NCBI GenBank assembly: GCA_963834445.1
Contig: CAWIBU010000009.1
Location: 1,488,001-1,552,000, forward strand
Direction of reading: 5' to 3'
DNA length: 64,000 bases
Source of the DNA: PALSA-350 sp963834445
GTDB lineage: Bacteria; Acidobacteriota; Terriglobia; Terriglobales; Acidobacteriaceae
Shown here: one piece after another, positions 8,409 to 18,030 of the stretch
How the letters are laid out: each line of letters opens with the position of its first letter
How positions within the stretch are numbered: position 1 is the first letter of the stretch
Position numbers and translations under genes: made by a program
The notes under the pieces: model-generated
What the model saw: the letters and a program-made list of their open reading frames with translations, nothing else
Database searches by the model: none
Told to the model about the DNA's origin: nothing

Positions 8409-9401
8409 TTAGAGCCCCCCGCTATAAATGAACGCGCTCGCCACCGATACGATCATTCCCGTCCCGCCCCCTTTGATGGCTGCCTTGATCTGGCTGGTAG
8501 GCAACATCAAAATGTCCTGATCCTGCATCGCCATGTCAGGCGCTTTTCCTTCCAGGATCAACTTCAGGGGAACCGGCACCACGATCTTCTCGCCCTGGCT
8601 GACACGAATAATGTAAGCCTGCTTCTCTTTAGCCTGAAATCCAATGCCGCCGGCCATCGAAACCACATTCAGCACCGTCGTCGCGCTCGTGTCCTTGAGC
8701 GTGATCGCGCCCTGCGTGTGAAAGGCGCCCACCGTATAGACCATCCCTAATCGGCCAACCCGAATCTCGTCGCCCGGAAAAACAGGAATACGGCCATACG
8801 GCGTACTGTTCGCCTCAGGCCCGAGTGGAATATTCACGGGCTGCGGCAAAGTCGGGCGAACCAGCGTTACCACCGAGCTGGCAGGAGGTCCTGTACTCGC
8901 TCCTGAACTCCCGTTCAAACCACCCGCCAGGCTGAGCACGCCCGATATTGTGAGGTCGCCGATGGCAGGGAAGACCCCTGGCCGCGCGACCGCGCCTGAT
9001 ACCGTAGCCACCGCAGCGGGCCGGCTCACTGCCGAAACCGTGAGATTGGCATCATTGATCATTTGCTTCTCGGCAAGCATCTGGGTCAGCAGTGTCTGCA
9101 CCTGCTCTATGCTCAGCCCCGCAACCTTGACCCGGCCAATCAACGGCGCTGAAATTGTTCCGTCCTCGGCGACTCGTTGCTGAAAATTAAACGGCAGCAC
9201 ATCGTACGCTTGCACCGAGAGAACATCGTCGGTGCGAAAGAGCAGCTCCGCTCGCTTGGCGTGTAACAACTCGTCCAGCAAAGGGCGGTCTACCAACCCC
9301 TTCGCTACCTGCAGTCCGCTACCCCCGGGGCCCGCATACTGGGCGTGACCGGCAGCACTGGCGGTTAACATCAATAGCGTTGTAAACAGATACCGTCTCA
9401 A
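8409..9401 (-). CDS. Polysaccharide export protein with SLBB domains (Wza-like)
   Basis: 330 residues. The signal peptide MRRYLFTTLLMLTASAAGHA is followed by a polysaccharide export (Poly_export) domain (DDVLSVQAYDVLPFNFQQRV, then DGTISAPLIGRVKVAGLSIE) and two SLBB-like repeats (VSGAVARPGVFPAIG; YTVGAFHTQGAITL). A C-terminal hydrophobic stretch, GMIVSVASAFIYSGG, may be the membrane-spanning helix. Wza proteins are usually lipoproteins, but this one has no lipobox cysteine. The start is TTG: the wzc stop and this start share TTGA, and GAGG precedes it. It should form the outer-membrane exit channel. Confidence 0.85.
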   Translation of the reverse strand: MRRYLFTTLLMLTASAAGHAQYAGPGGSGLQVAKGLVDRPLLDELLHAKRAELLFRTDDVLSVQAYDVLPFNFQQRVAEDGTISAPLIGRVKVAGLSIEQVQTLLTQMLAEKQMINDANLTVSAVSRPAAVATVSGAVARPGVFPAIGDLTISGVLSLAGGLNGSSGASTGPPASSVVTLVRPTLPQPVNIPLGPEANSTPYGRIPVFPGDEIRVGRLGMVYTVGAFHTQGAITLKDTSATTVLNVVSMAGGIGFQAKEKQAYIIRVSQGEKIVVPVPLKLILEGKAPDMAMQDQDILMLPTSQIKAAIKGGGTGMIVSVASAFIYSGGL

Positions 9402-11563
9402 CCTGTCACCTCGACCGCACTCTTGTAAAAGTTCTTGTACTTCTGTGTGCCGTAATCCCGCTCCATCGAGCGTGAGTCGGTCAACAGTATGCCCGCGACC
9501 GGCATTCCAGAAGCTTCCAGCTGCTTCGCCATGCGCCGCGTCGCGGCCTTTGTCGAGATCCGGCTGCGCACCACGGTGAGCGCGACGTCCGCGAAGGCGC
9601 CTACATTCAGCGCATCGGCACTACCCAGCACCGGCGGCGAATCGAGAATGACCAGGTCGAACTCGATACGGCAGGTGTTGAGCAAATTACGCATCGCTTC
9701 GGAGCCGAGCAGAACGGAAGGGCTGGGTGGCTGCGGTCCACTCGATAGAATTTGCAGGTTGGTTGCGCCCGCCGGCCGCCAAAGCGCCTTTTCCAGGGAA
9801 ACAAATTTTCCTAACACATCAGTCAACCCAGCCGCTTCCCGAGTGGTTGTGAGCGAGAAGCGTCCCTTGCCCGGCAACTGATGAAAGTCACAATCGATGA
9901 CCAGAACCCGCTGGCCGTGTTGCGCTGCCACCGCAGCCAGATTCATCGCGGTGGTCGTCTTGCCCTCATGCGGTGAGGCGCTCGTCACCAGCAGAATGCG
10001 CGGAGCATAATCAGCCTGGGCGCGCAGCAGCACAGTGCGCAGCACCTGCAGCGATTCTGCGTATGCTGAGCGGGGTGCAGAAAGTACCCCCGGAAACGCT
10101 TCGCCGGCGAGTCCTTTACCGCGTTTCACGTGGGGTGCCTCCGCGAGAACACGCAGGGCAGTCGCGCGCTCAGCCTGCTCCGGTGTGGAAATGCGAGGGT
10201 CAAGCACCTCGACCGTCAACCCCGCAAGACAACCCAGGACAAGCCCACCCAGCATGGCGCCGATCAGCAACGAGAGCGGCCCCGGGGAGACCGGCAGCGC
10301 CGGAACATCGGCAAGATCGACAATATCGATTTCGCCCGCTTCCAGTCCGGACGTGATTCCGGCCTCGCGCAGCCGCTGAATCAATCCTTCGTAGAGCGTT
10401 CGGTGCGCGCCGTAGTCGTTCACCAGCGTGAGGTAGCGCACCATGCTGCCGTGCGATGCAAAGACCTGGTGTTTGCGCTGGCGCACTTCCGCATTGGTCT
10501 TTCGCTCATTCGAACTGGCCGCCTGAAAGGCCAGTCTGGCCTGATTCTTAATGCGCAACTGTTCTGTCTGCACCTCATGATCCAACTCATCCAGTTGCGC
10601 TTTGGCCTGCTTCACTTCAGGGTACTTTGCCCCAAACCGGGCGCTCAGGTTGGCGTAGGAGGCTGCTGCCGCCGCGCGGGAATTGCGCAAATTCTCAAGC
10701 AGGCTATTGGTTACATTCACCGCGGCTCCTTGCGGCAGAACGCTGACTTCGCCCTCGATCAGGTTAGGATCCGACTCTTGAAGAAAGCGATACTTGCCTT
10801 CCGCCACGATGCGGTCTACCGTAGCCGCACTCGCCGCCTTGGTGAAGCTATCCAGAGACTGGGTTGCCAGATATTCGCTGGAGCGTGGATCCAGCCCAAT
10901 CACACCCAACTTGTTCTGCAACGCAACCAGCTCAACCTGATCATGCGAGATTTGTGCCTTCAAATCGTCAAGCTGTCCAACCAGCCATTTGGAGGTACGT
11001 TTGCTCGAACTCAAACGCATTTGAAACAGGTACGACACATAATCATTGATCAACGCGTTGACGATACTCGCCGACAACGTCGGTGACCGGGTGGTGCAGC
11101 TAATCGAGATGATCTCGTCTTTGGGGGTGTGGTACACGCGAATAGAGTCCGTCATCAGCTTGCCCAGCTGCTGCCGTGTTTTCGGATCATCGAGGCTGCG
11201 CTGCTTTGCGCTGCTTTCTTTCCACAGGGCGGGTTCATTCGCCAGATTGAGTTCCTTCGCCACCTGCATGTAGAGACTATGGCTCTGCAGGATAGCTACT
11301 TCGGAGGCTATTTTGTCTTCAGGGAGAGCGGTGTCCGAGGTCGTGGTCGTTCGGTAGGCGCTTGCGTTGCCTGGCTGCACGCGGATGGCTCCGCTCGCGG
11401 AAAACGTTCTTGGCCGCAGTGCCAGCAAAACACCGAGAACGGTTGCCAATAGTACAACCAGAAAAATGATCCGTTTGCGCCGCCCCAGAATCTCAAGGAT
11501 GTCTGCAAAGGATGTTTCGGGTATACCAAGCTTTTCAGCTACCGGCAACGGGTCCTCCCCCAT
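9398..11563 (-). CDS. Polysaccharide co-polymerase with tyrosine kinase domain (Wzc-like)
   Basis: 721 residues. An N-terminal Wzz domain (first transmembrane helix IIFLVVLLATVLGVLLAL) and a long coiled-coil-rich periplasmic part are followed by a second helix near residue 435 (LSLLIGAMLGGLVLGCLAGL) and a cytoplasmic BY-kinase. The Walker A is SASPHEGKTTTAMNLA, the Walker A-prime region is VLVIDCDFHQ, and the Walker B is LVILDSPPVL. A short C-terminal tyrosine cluster (DYGTQKYKNFY) is the expected autophosphorylation site. It sets chain length and couples polymerisation to export. A GGGGAGG box lies just inside the ATG start and 5 nt before a TTG at 11548, so the true start may be 11548. Confidence 0.9.
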   Translation of the reverse strand: MGEDPLPVAEKLGIPETSFADILEILGRRKRIIFLVVLLATVLGVLLALRPRTFSASGAIRVQPGNASAYRTTTTSDTALPEDKIASEVAILQSHSLYMQVAKELNLANEPALWKESSAKQRSLDDPKTRQQLGKLMTDSIRVYHTPKDEIISISCTTRSPTLSASIVNALINDYVSYLFQMRLSSSKRTSKWLVGQLDDLKAQISHDQVELVALQNKLGVIGLDPRSSEYLATQSLDSFTKAASAATVDRIVAEGKYRFLQESDPNLIEGEVSVLPQGAAVNVTNSLLENLRNSRAAAAASYANLSARFGAKYPEVKQAKAQLDELDHEVQTEQLRIKNQARLAFQAASSNERKTNAEVRQRKHQVFASHGSMVRYLTLVNDYGAHRTLYEGLIQRLREAGITSGLEAGEIDIVDLADVPALPVSPGPLSLLIGAMLGGLVLGCLAGLTVEVLDPRISTPEQAERATALRVLAEAPHVKRGKGLAGEAFPGVLSAPRSAYAESLQVLRTVLLRAQADYAPRILLVTSASPHEGKTTTAMNLAAVAAQHGQRVLVIDCDFHQLPGKGRFSLTTTREAAGLTDVLGKFVSLEKALWRPAGATNLQILSSGPQPPSPSVLLGSEAMRNLLNTCRIEFDLVILDSPPVLGSADALNVGAFADVALTVVRSRISTKAATRRMAKQLEASGMPVAGILLTDSRSMERDYGTQKYKNFYKSAVEVTG

Positions 11564-12096
11564 AAGTTTTCAGTTGGGCTTGCTCAAACGATCAAGTCGT
11601 GTCGTTGCGGAGCCACGACGGTTGCCGCTCAAAAAATCTACGGCTCACCTGCAGCATAACCCGCACTGCAAGAACTGCGGCACTAAGTTCATATTACTTA
11701 GTAAGAACTTTTATCACGAGTAATCAACGCTGATTCCTTCGTTAACCAGTTTGGTTACTTCGGCTGAATATCAAAATTGCTTAGAGAATTTGTGTCGCTC
11801 CTGCATTCAGCCGGGGTACTTTATTTTTAAGTCGGTCTACTCGCTCACGGGCGAGTCATCAGTTGTTGAGCTGGCGAAATCGTTAACGCCACAGCGTGAT
11901 TGCGGAATGCCAATCCAGCCAGTATTCACAGGTGGTTGGTAGCACTGCTGGTTTCAGCCGGGCACGCGCTTCGATCGCGGTGCCTTTACAGACAGAAACT
12001 TCGTCGAATCTTCGGTCTTTGCGGATTTGAATCTGTCATGAATTTCTGAAACGAACGGCAACCTGACGCACAGACAAAGCAAACGATGGAGGCGCA
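11564..12096. promoter_or_regulatory. Divergent promoter region between the two exopolysaccharide arms
   Basis: This 533-bp spacer is AT-richer than its surroundings and separates wzc (leftward) from the GT4 gene (rightward). It contains a palindrome TTACTTAGTAA at 11694-11704 flanked by AAGTTC and GAACTT, an inverted pair GTTAACC/GGTTAC at 11741-11758, and a hairpin ACTCGC/GCGAGT near 11828-11850. The GGTTAC pair recurs upstream of the WbaP-type gene. No credible small gene was found. Assignment as a shared control region is inference. Confidence 0.45.
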
Positions 12097-13401
12097 TTGA
12101 AGGTTCTTTTCGTACTGAGTGTTTCGCCCTATCCGAAGAATGTCGGCAAACGTATCATGCTGGGCGGAATCTGTGACTATCTCAAGCAGTCACCAGACGT
12201 GGCCTCAATCTGCGTAGCCTCATTTGCCGGTAGCGAAATCGGCGCCGGCTTGGATCACGCGGTAGGGCTTCCCCGACCTTCTTCCCGGCGCAAAATCTTC
12301 AATGCATGCTGGTACTCGCTCGCGCTCAGAAGTAAAAGCATGCAGGAGAGCTTCTTCTGGAATCCGCAAGCGCAGGAGAAGTTGGATCGACTCGTTGAAC
12401 AGTTCCGGCCTAACCTCATCATTTATGACACCTTGCGCACGGGCCAGTACAGCAAGGGCCGCCCCGAAGAGAACGCCCGGGTGGAAGTGATTTACATGGA
12501 CGATCTGTTCTCTGTGCGCTATGGCAAAATGCTCGGCGTGATGAAAGACCAGGGTATGAACGGTATCGATGCGATGGGAAATTTCGGCGACAACGTCCCC
12601 GCGTTCTTGTTGCGTGTCTGTCAAAAATATCCTGCTTTGCAAAAAATTCTTCTTCAGGTGGAGCGCCGATTGGTTGCGGCTTCTGAGAACCGCGCTCCTG
12701 AACGGTTCGATCGTGCCCTCCTGGTCAGCAGCGCCGAAGAAGCGATTCTGCGGCAGCGCACCAGTGCCGGAAATATATTTACCCTCCCCCCTCGCCTCGA
12801 TAGTTTTCCCATGAATCGCCGGGCCTGGAATGGCCGGCCGGAATTTGTTTTTCTGGGATCGCTCAATTTGGCGCACAACACAATTTCGATCGAAACCTTC
12901 CTCGAGCGAAACATGGAAACACTGCGGCAACAAATTCCCCAGATCAGGATCTCCATCCTGGGGCAGGGTGCGGGTACAAATCTCAAGCGTCTCGCCGCCC
13001 TCTACCCCGAGCATGTGGTTCTTCATGGTTTTGTAAAGGACCTGGACGAGATTCTGCTGCGTGCCTGCGCCATGATCTCGCCGCTGACCTTCGGTTCGGG
13101 GGTCAAGCTCAAGGTAATCGATTCACTGCGCTGCGGTATCCCCTTGATAACAACCTCTCACGGGGTCGAAGGAATTGAGGTGGGCAATAGCAGGGGCGTG
13201 CTCAAAGAAGATGTGAAGAACTTTCCTGCAGTCATGCTCTCGTTGTTGGACCCAACCGTGAATGCGGTCTCTTCACGCGATAATGCAGAGCTTTACCGGC
13301 GGTTCTATTCTTCGACTGCAGTTGACTGGGTGTACGGACGAACTCTGCTTGGTATCGAGGCGGCCTCACCCGCTAGCCAACTCGATAGCGCTGCCAGTTG
13401 A
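12097..13401 (+). CDS. Glycosyltransferase family 4
   Basis: 434 residues. The N-terminus MKVLFVLSVSPYPKNVGKR is a standard GT4 opening. The C-domain carries FVFLGSLNLAHN, HGFVKDLDEILLRACAMISP and LTFGSGVKLKVIDSLRCGIP followed by TTSHGVEGIEV, the donor-sugar binding region (about residues 325-365). The start is TTG at 12097 with GGAGG 4 nt upstream; no in-frame ATG gives a better N-terminus. It is the first gene of the rightward arm and probably adds a sugar to the same lipid-linked unit as the leftward glycosyltransferases. Confidence 0.87.
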   Translation: MKVLFVLSVSPYPKNVGKRIMLGGICDYLKQSPDVASICVASFAGSEIGAGLDHAVGLPRPSSRRKIFNACWYSLALRSKSMQESFFWNPQAQEKLDRLVEQFRPNLIIYDTLRTGQYSKGRPEENARVEVIYMDDLFSVRYGKMLGVMKDQGMNGIDAMGNFGDNVPAFLLRVCQKYPALQKILLQVERRLVAASENRAPERFDRALLVSSAEEAILRQRTSAGNIFTLPPRLDSFPMNRRAWNGRPEFVFLGSLNLAHNTISIETFLERNMETLRQQIPQIRISILGQGAGTNLKRLAALYPEHVVLHGFVKDLDEILLRACAMISPLTFGSGVKLKVIDSLRCGIPLITTSHGVEGIEVGNSRGVLKEDVKNFPAVMLSLLDPTVNAVSSRDNAELYRRFYSSTAVDWVYGRTLLGIEAASPASQLDSAAS

Positions 13402-13414
13402 AGCCTGGTTTGTT

Positions 13415-15136
13415 ATGGAACAATCGCCCAATGGGTTTGCCATGAGTCATCGTCAAATCGAGCAGGCATACCGTCCCCGGCGTGGCCCAGGTTTTATGGG
13501 ATCGAGTTCTCGCCGGTTGCGGTCGCTTCGGATGCTCCTGGCTCTCCTCGGTGTGGGACCTGGAATGCATGCCATAGCCTCGGCGATACCAGCTCATCAT
13601 GAGTTGGGACGTGAGTTGCTGCCGGCGCGCGGCAGGAAAGATGTCGTTGATGTTCGCCAACCTCCGTATGGGGCCAGGTGCGACTGGGACGGCCAAAAAG
13701 GAACAGATGATACCGCCGCATTCGTAGCCGCCGCCGCCGCCGCATCCGACAGTTACCGGGAGACAGGCAGGCCCGTCGAAGTCCGCCTCGGCCGCTCGTG
13801 TGAAGTCGCGTCCACGGTCACCTTTGGGAGCGGCGTGCACTGGGTTGGACCGGGCACCGTCTACGTGCCCAACCAGAGCAAGCAGATCTTTCAAGCGCGC
13901 GACGCCGACGAAGTATCGGTGGCAGGCATCACGATCGAGGTGCTCGCCGAGAGTTGTGGCATTAACAATGCGGCGTGTTCGGCCATCAGCTGGCAATCGA
14001 CGAGCAGCGACGCACAGGCCCATACCCATGTATCCGTGCGCAACAATACCATCCATCACGCCAACTGGGGAATCCTCATTGGCTACGCCGCCGGCCGCGG
14101 CTCCCTCTCGAAAGTAGACATCGAAGGAAATGTCATCACCAGCCCTTCGCCCTACAGCGACGCGGACGCAATCCACGTCGGCGGTCGCGTCAGCCATTTC
14201 AGTATCAGGAACAATCGGGTCTTCAATCGCGGGGATGCCGGCATCGCCGCCTCCAGCGAAGTACCCGGCTATCTATGCTCCGGCGGGATCATTGCAGACA
14301 ATGTCCTGCTCGAAGATCAGGTTGGGCTCGACAATTCCGGATGCACCAACACCATCTGGAAGGGCAACTTCGTGAGAGCCACCCATCCACCTCGCGGCTC
14401 AAACCCGGCCTTTCGCAGCATCACTTATCTTGGCTTGTCCTCATCGAACATTACTGTGCTGGGCAACTATTTCGAGAATGGCGTGGGCTTCGGCGAATAC
14501 GCAGCAAAAATCGATGAAGTCGCTGGCAGATCACCTACCGGCGCATCCTTTTGGGGCAACACCCTGGCTTCTCCCCTTGCACTCTACGTGCGTGGCGCGC
14601 AGATAAACGTAGCCGGCAATCTATTCGCGAGTGATCACTCCACGCTCACCATCGACTACGACGGACCGCGCGCCATCGCCACCGATTCCATATCGATTGG
14701 CTGCAATCGCTGGCGTGGATCCGGAACAATTCGCAGTGGTGACAATCCAGGGCTGTTGAGAAACCTGAGCCTGGCGCCCCAATCCACGGCCGTCCCTCTG
14801 GTATATCAGGGAGGCGTCGTCCATAACCTTGCCATCGCCAGCAACCCAACCGAAATCAGGTCCCACAGATTTCCCGTCCGCCCTGTTCTGCGTGGATACA
14901 CTTCGGCCGTAAACACGCAGCAACTTGCCGCCGGGTTTTGCTTCTCCGCACCGGCCTATGTTCCTGGAGCCATTCCATCCATGAGCGCACTGGTTACAAC
15001 TAGCGGCAGCAACCAGTTGCCGGCAGCCTTCGTCGCTTGGGCATTTGTTAGTTCTCCCGGCGTCGTTATTGTCAGAACGTGCGCTGTGCAGCCGGCTGTT
15101 CTGCCCGCGACTGCCTTCAGCGTCGAGGTCCAATAG
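13415..15136 (+). CDS. Secreted right-handed beta-helix protein
   Basis: 573 residues from the ATG at 13415; alternatives are 13442 and 13496. A signal-like segment, RLRSLRMLLALLGVGPG, is followed by a pectate-lyase-like opening (DVRQPPYGARCDWDGQKGTD, then DTAAF). Successive short turns rich in N, G and I then form a parallel beta-helix (VSVRNNTIHHANWGILIGYA; FSIRNNRVFNRGDAGIAASS; ITVLGNYFENGVG). Such proteins bind, cleave or epimerise polysaccharides, and those in export loci often act on the exported polymer. No catalytic set can be assigned. It starts 13 bp after the GT4 gene and is followed closely by the acyltransferase. Confidence 0.75.
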   Translation: MEQSPNGFAMSHRQIEQAYRPRRGPGFMGSSSRRLRSLRMLLALLGVGPGMHAIASAIPAHHELGRELLPARGRKDVVDVRQPPYGARCDWDGQKGTDDTAAFVAAAAAASDSYRETGRPVEVRLGRSCEVASTVTFGSGVHWVGPGTVYVPNQSKQIFQARDADEVSVAGITIEVLAESCGINNAACSAISWQSTSSDAQAHTHVSVRNNTIHHANWGILIGYAAGRGSLSKVDIEGNVITSPSPYSDADAIHVGGRVSHFSIRNNRVFNRGDAGIAASSEVPGYLCSGGIIADNVLLEDQVGLDNSGCTNTIWKGNFVRATHPPRGSNPAFRSITYLGLSSSNITVLGNYFENGVGFGEYAAKIDEVAGRSPTGASFWGNTLASPLALYVRGAQINVAGNLFASDHSTLTIDYDGPRAIATDSISIGCNRWRGSGTIRSGDNPGLLRNLSLAPQSTAVPLVYQGGVVHNLAIASNPTEIRSHRFPVRPVLRGYTSAVNTQQLAAGFCFSAPAYVPGAIPSMSALVTTSGSNQLPAAFVAWAFVSSPGVVIVRTCAVQPAVLPATAFSVEVQ

Positions 15137-15184
15137 TGGATGAAATGCAAGTCGCATCCGTCAAGCACTCCCTTCGAGGTCAAC

Positions 15185-16252
15185 GTGACGCGAAAAATCA
15201 ATAACATACAAGCGCTCCGCGCCTATGCTGCGCTGGCGGTCGTCATTTTTCACACCGGATTTATCTTTCCTCATATGTTGCAAATGGGTAAGTTTGGCGT
15301 AGACATATTTTTTGTCATTAGCGGATACATCATGGCTCGCATCTGCGAGACAGATACGCGTTTCTTCCTGAGGCGCCGTCTGATCCGCATCGTCCCGCCT
15401 TATTGGGCGATGACTATTCTCCTGTTCTGCTTTTCCCTTATGTTTCCCCGGTTACTTTTATCCACCCACGCGGATCCTGCCGACCTTCTGCGCAGCCTGT
15501 TATTCGTACCCTATTACCGCGAAGATGGATTGATCAGGCCTCTTCTCTACGTTGGCTGGAGTCTGAATTACGAGATTCTCTTCTATGTGTTGATCACCCT
15601 GGGCATCTACCTGTTGCCCAAACATCCACTTGCGATTGCCACCGGACTCTTACTTTCCCTCCATTTCATTTGCAGTCAATTTGCCGGCGCCGGCGCAATC
15701 ACCATGTGTTACAGCAGCAACGTCGTCTATGAATTCGTGCTCGGAATTCTCGCTTATGAGATCGCACGCCGCGTGTCGAGCAGCACAGCGACGGCCATGC
15801 GCCCGTTCTCTTTGCTTGCCCTGTGCGGTTCTCTTCTTGGCATCGTCTTTGTGCAGGGCATCGCCCATTCTCCTCTTCCGGCGGAATGGTTCATCCTGCA
15901 GCTCCTGGCCATGCTGACCATCTTGAACGCCAGCTTACTGTCTCAGGGGGACTGGGATATTCGTATGCCCTGGATTGTAATCATTGGCGATGCAAGCTAC
16001 GTGCTCTATCTGGTGCATGCCTACATCCTGAGCTTGAGCGACCGGGTTTTGAGCCGCTGGGTGCCGTGGATGCACATGACCCATGCCGGCACTGCCTTCA
16101 CGCTAGCCGCATTGTGTACCGCGCTCGCCGTCTTCTTGCACCTGAAGCTTGAAAAGCCGACGGTAAACTACCTCAACAGCATCCTTGGCGGACATAGAAA
16201 GATTGCCGAGTTCAGCCGCCTGCAGGTTACGCCGGAACAGGTCGCCCCTTAG
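15185..16252 (+). CDS. Acyltransferase family 3 membrane protein (OafA/ExoZ-like)
   Basis: 355 residues from GTG 15185, or 370 from an ATG at 15140. I prefer GTG because GAGGT lies 4 nt before it and the next residues, TRKINNIQALRAYAALAVVI, are the canonical start of the family, with the catalytic histidine in VIFHTGFIFP. About ten transmembrane segments and RRLIRIVPPYW match the family. It should transfer acetyl, or another short acyl group, from the cytoplasm to sugars of the exopolysaccharide. It forms an operon with the GT4 and beta-helix genes. Confidence 0.85.
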   Translation: MTRKINNIQALRAYAALAVVIFHTGFIFPHMLQMGKFGVDIFFVISGYIMARICETDTRFFLRRRLIRIVPPYWAMTILLFCFSLMFPRLLLSTHADPADLLRSLLFVPYYREDGLIRPLLYVGWSLNYEILFYVLITLGIYLLPKHPLAIATGLLLSLHFICSQFAGAGAITMCYSSNVVYEFVLGILAYEIARRVSSSTATAMRPFSLLALCGSLLGIVFVQGIAHSPLPAEWFILQLLAMLTILNASLLSQGDWDIRMPWIVIIGDASYVLYLVHAYILSLSDRVLSRWVPWMHMTHAGTAFTLAALCTALAVFLHLKLEKPTVNYLNSILGGHRKIAEFSRLQVTPEQVAP

Positions 16253-16524
16253 CCCGGAAGGAGTTGCCGAAAACTCTCCAGCCTTTTGCCTGTCTAACCC
16301 TCATTTCCTTGGAAGGGTACGCTTCGCCGCTGAGGGATTCTCCGTCCCACCCACAAACCTTGGACCTTGGTCTGTCGTCCTCACAAAGCCGCGGGGGCAT
16401 GGGGCACCCGGAGTATTGTGGTCAGGACAGAGCACCGAAATGCCGTCCTCCTGCAAAAGAAATAGGCCCGACTTAAAGTCGGGCCTTTGCTGGTATAGAT
16501 TATCAGGCAAGACAATTGCGCTAC
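16253..16524. other. Convergent intergenic region with a repeat relic
   Basis: This 272-bp spacer lies between the acyltransferase and the WbaP-type gene. Around 16397-16431 it has CATGGGGCACCCGGAGT, which matches half of the inverted-repeat element at 54917-55043, followed by GTGGTCAGGACAGAG, which recurs near 38217-38253. The terminator hairpin at 16464-16486 closes it. No gene is seen. Confidence 0.5.
16464..16486. terminator. Bidirectional intrinsic terminator
   Basis: AGGCCCGACTT and AAGTCGGGCCT form a perfect inverted repeat (practically a 9-bp GC-rich stem with a 5-nt loop), followed by TTT on the plus strand and preceded by an A-rich run on the other side. It sits between two convergent genes, so it can serve both. 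Confidence 0.75.
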
Positions 16525-18030
16525 TTAGTAAGCACCCTCGGCAGTGATCACCGTTCTAAACGTGCGCAGCAGGATGTAGAGATCCAGCAGGATCGACCAG
16601 TGACGGACATAATATTCATCCAGCCGGGTGCGCTCCTCGTAGGTCGTATTATTCCGGCCGGAGATCTGCCAAAGTCCTGTCAACCCAGGCTGAACCTTCT
16701 GGTACAGGGCAAATCGCTGGCCGTACCTGTCTGCCTCCGCCCACACGATGGGCCGGGGGCCCACCAGGCTCATGTGACCGCACAGTATGTTCCAAAGCTG
16801 TGGCAGCTCATCGAGACTGAATTTACGCAGGATCTTGCCCACAGGCGTTACACGGGGATCATTCTTTAGCTTGTGATCAATGCTCCACTCCTGCCGCAGC
16901 ATCGGATTATCTCGCAAATGTTGTGCCAGCACAGCATCCGCATTCGTCACCATGGTGCGAAACTTCCACGCCGTAAACTCCTTACCGTTGCGGCCTATGC
17001 GCCGCTGCCCGTAAAAAATAGGGCCGGGAGAAGTCAACCGGGCATGTAAGCATATAGCCGCAAAGATGGGTAAAAAGAACGTACTGACCGCTGTAGCAAC
17101 CAACAGGTCGAAACAACGCTTGATGATCTGAGGAAACAGGTCGGCGTGGTTTTTGCTGACTTCGAGTCCGAGCACGCCACAAAAATCTTTCGCGGAGACT
17201 TCCAGGTTCGCGATTCCAAACAACTCAGGGATTACTAATACCCGGTAAAAATCCTCCGCGTATTCTTGAATGAATGCGCTCAGTTGCTCACTCTCCAGAT
17301 CCGGCATCGCAATGATGGCAAAGCAGGGCCGGCAATTGCTCGCGAAGTCAGCGGCATAAGACAGGTCGCCCCAAAAGATACCAGGAGAACGCCTGCTGGC
17401 CGATATGCTGATCTCTGAGAAATGATCGAGCACCGCGATCGGGCGAAGGCCGATCGCCTGCTGCTTTTCAAGCATCTTGAGCATTTCCTGGCCCGCAGGA
17501 CCGGCGCCCAGGATCACCGTTGGAATACCCCACCACTTGCGGCGCGAACACCATGCGCGCATAGCTGACCGCGTCGCGGGCATCAGCAATGTGGTCAGCA
17601 GCCATGCCAGCACAACCGTCGAGCGGGAATAGTAGAGGCCCTCTTTGGTGAAGAAGGTAACGCTGATGATCATCAGGTACGTTATTGTTGTTGCGCGCAG
17701 CAGCTTCTTGAATTCTCCGATAGCATCTTCCGGCGTTCCGGAATAAAGGTCAAAACTCCAGAACACAGCTGCAGACAGCATTAAGAGCGGGATTGCTATC
17801 CAGTACGATCGCGTGGGTAAGCAGTCGCTCAGGCTAAACCGGATTGCAACCGCTACCAGCACGGATAGCATGATCGTTGCGATATCCGTCAGCACAAGCG
17901 ACCACAAAGTCATCCACGCAGTCGACTTCACGACAGCATCCGCATGGTGACGAGGGATTAAGCGAGGTTCACGCAAATTAGCCTGATGCACAGAAAACCA
18001 CCCTTTTGGGATGAGTTGGAAAGACCGCAA
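16525..18030 (-). CDS. wbaP: Undecaprenyl-phosphate sugar phosphotransferase (WbaP-type)
   Basis: 501 residues. Four to five N-terminal transmembrane segments, a central nucleotide-fold domain (TVILGAGPAGQEMLKMLEKQ) and a C-terminal bacterial sugar transferase domain with KRCFDLLVATAVS, GPIFYGQRRIGRNGKEF, TAWKFRTM, FSLDELPQLWNIL, SLVGPRP and QPGLTGLWQISGRNNTTYEE. This is the WbaP family, which places the first sugar phosphate (often Gal or Glc) on undecaprenyl phosphate and so starts each repeat unit. It is transcribed towards the acyltransferase. The TTG at 18030 has GGAGAGG about 14 nt away; an in-frame GTG at 17991 preceded by AAGGGTGG is an alternative start. Confidence 0.9.
   Translation of the reverse strand: MRSFQLIPKGWFSVHQANLREPRLIPRHHADAVVKSTAWMTLWSLVLTDIATIMLSVLVAVAIRFSLSDCLPTRSYWIAIPLLMLSAAVFWSFDLYSGTPEDAIGEFKKLLRATTITYLMIISVTFFTKEGLYYSRSTVVLAWLLTTLLMPATRSAMRAWCSRRKWWGIPTVILGAGPAGQEMLKMLEKQQAIGLRPIAVLDHFSEISISASRRSPGIFWGDLSYAADFASNCRPCFAIIAMPDLESEQLSAFIQEYAEDFYRVLVIPELFGIANLEVSAKDFCGVLGLEVSKNHADLFPQIIKRCFDLLVATAVSTFFLPIFAAICLHARLTSPGPIFYGQRRIGRNGKEFTAWKFRTMVTNADAVLAQHLRDNPMLRQEWSIDHKLKNDPRVTPVGKILRKFSLDELPQLWNILCGHMSLVGPRPIVWAEADRYGQRFALYQKVQPGLTGLWQISGRNNTTYEERTRLDEYYVRHWSILLDLYILLRTFRTVITAEGAY

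Noticed and set aside
11751..11942. A 63-codon frame in the divergent exopolysaccharide promoter region
   Set aside because: No ribosome-binding site and no protein-like composition; it lies in the control region.
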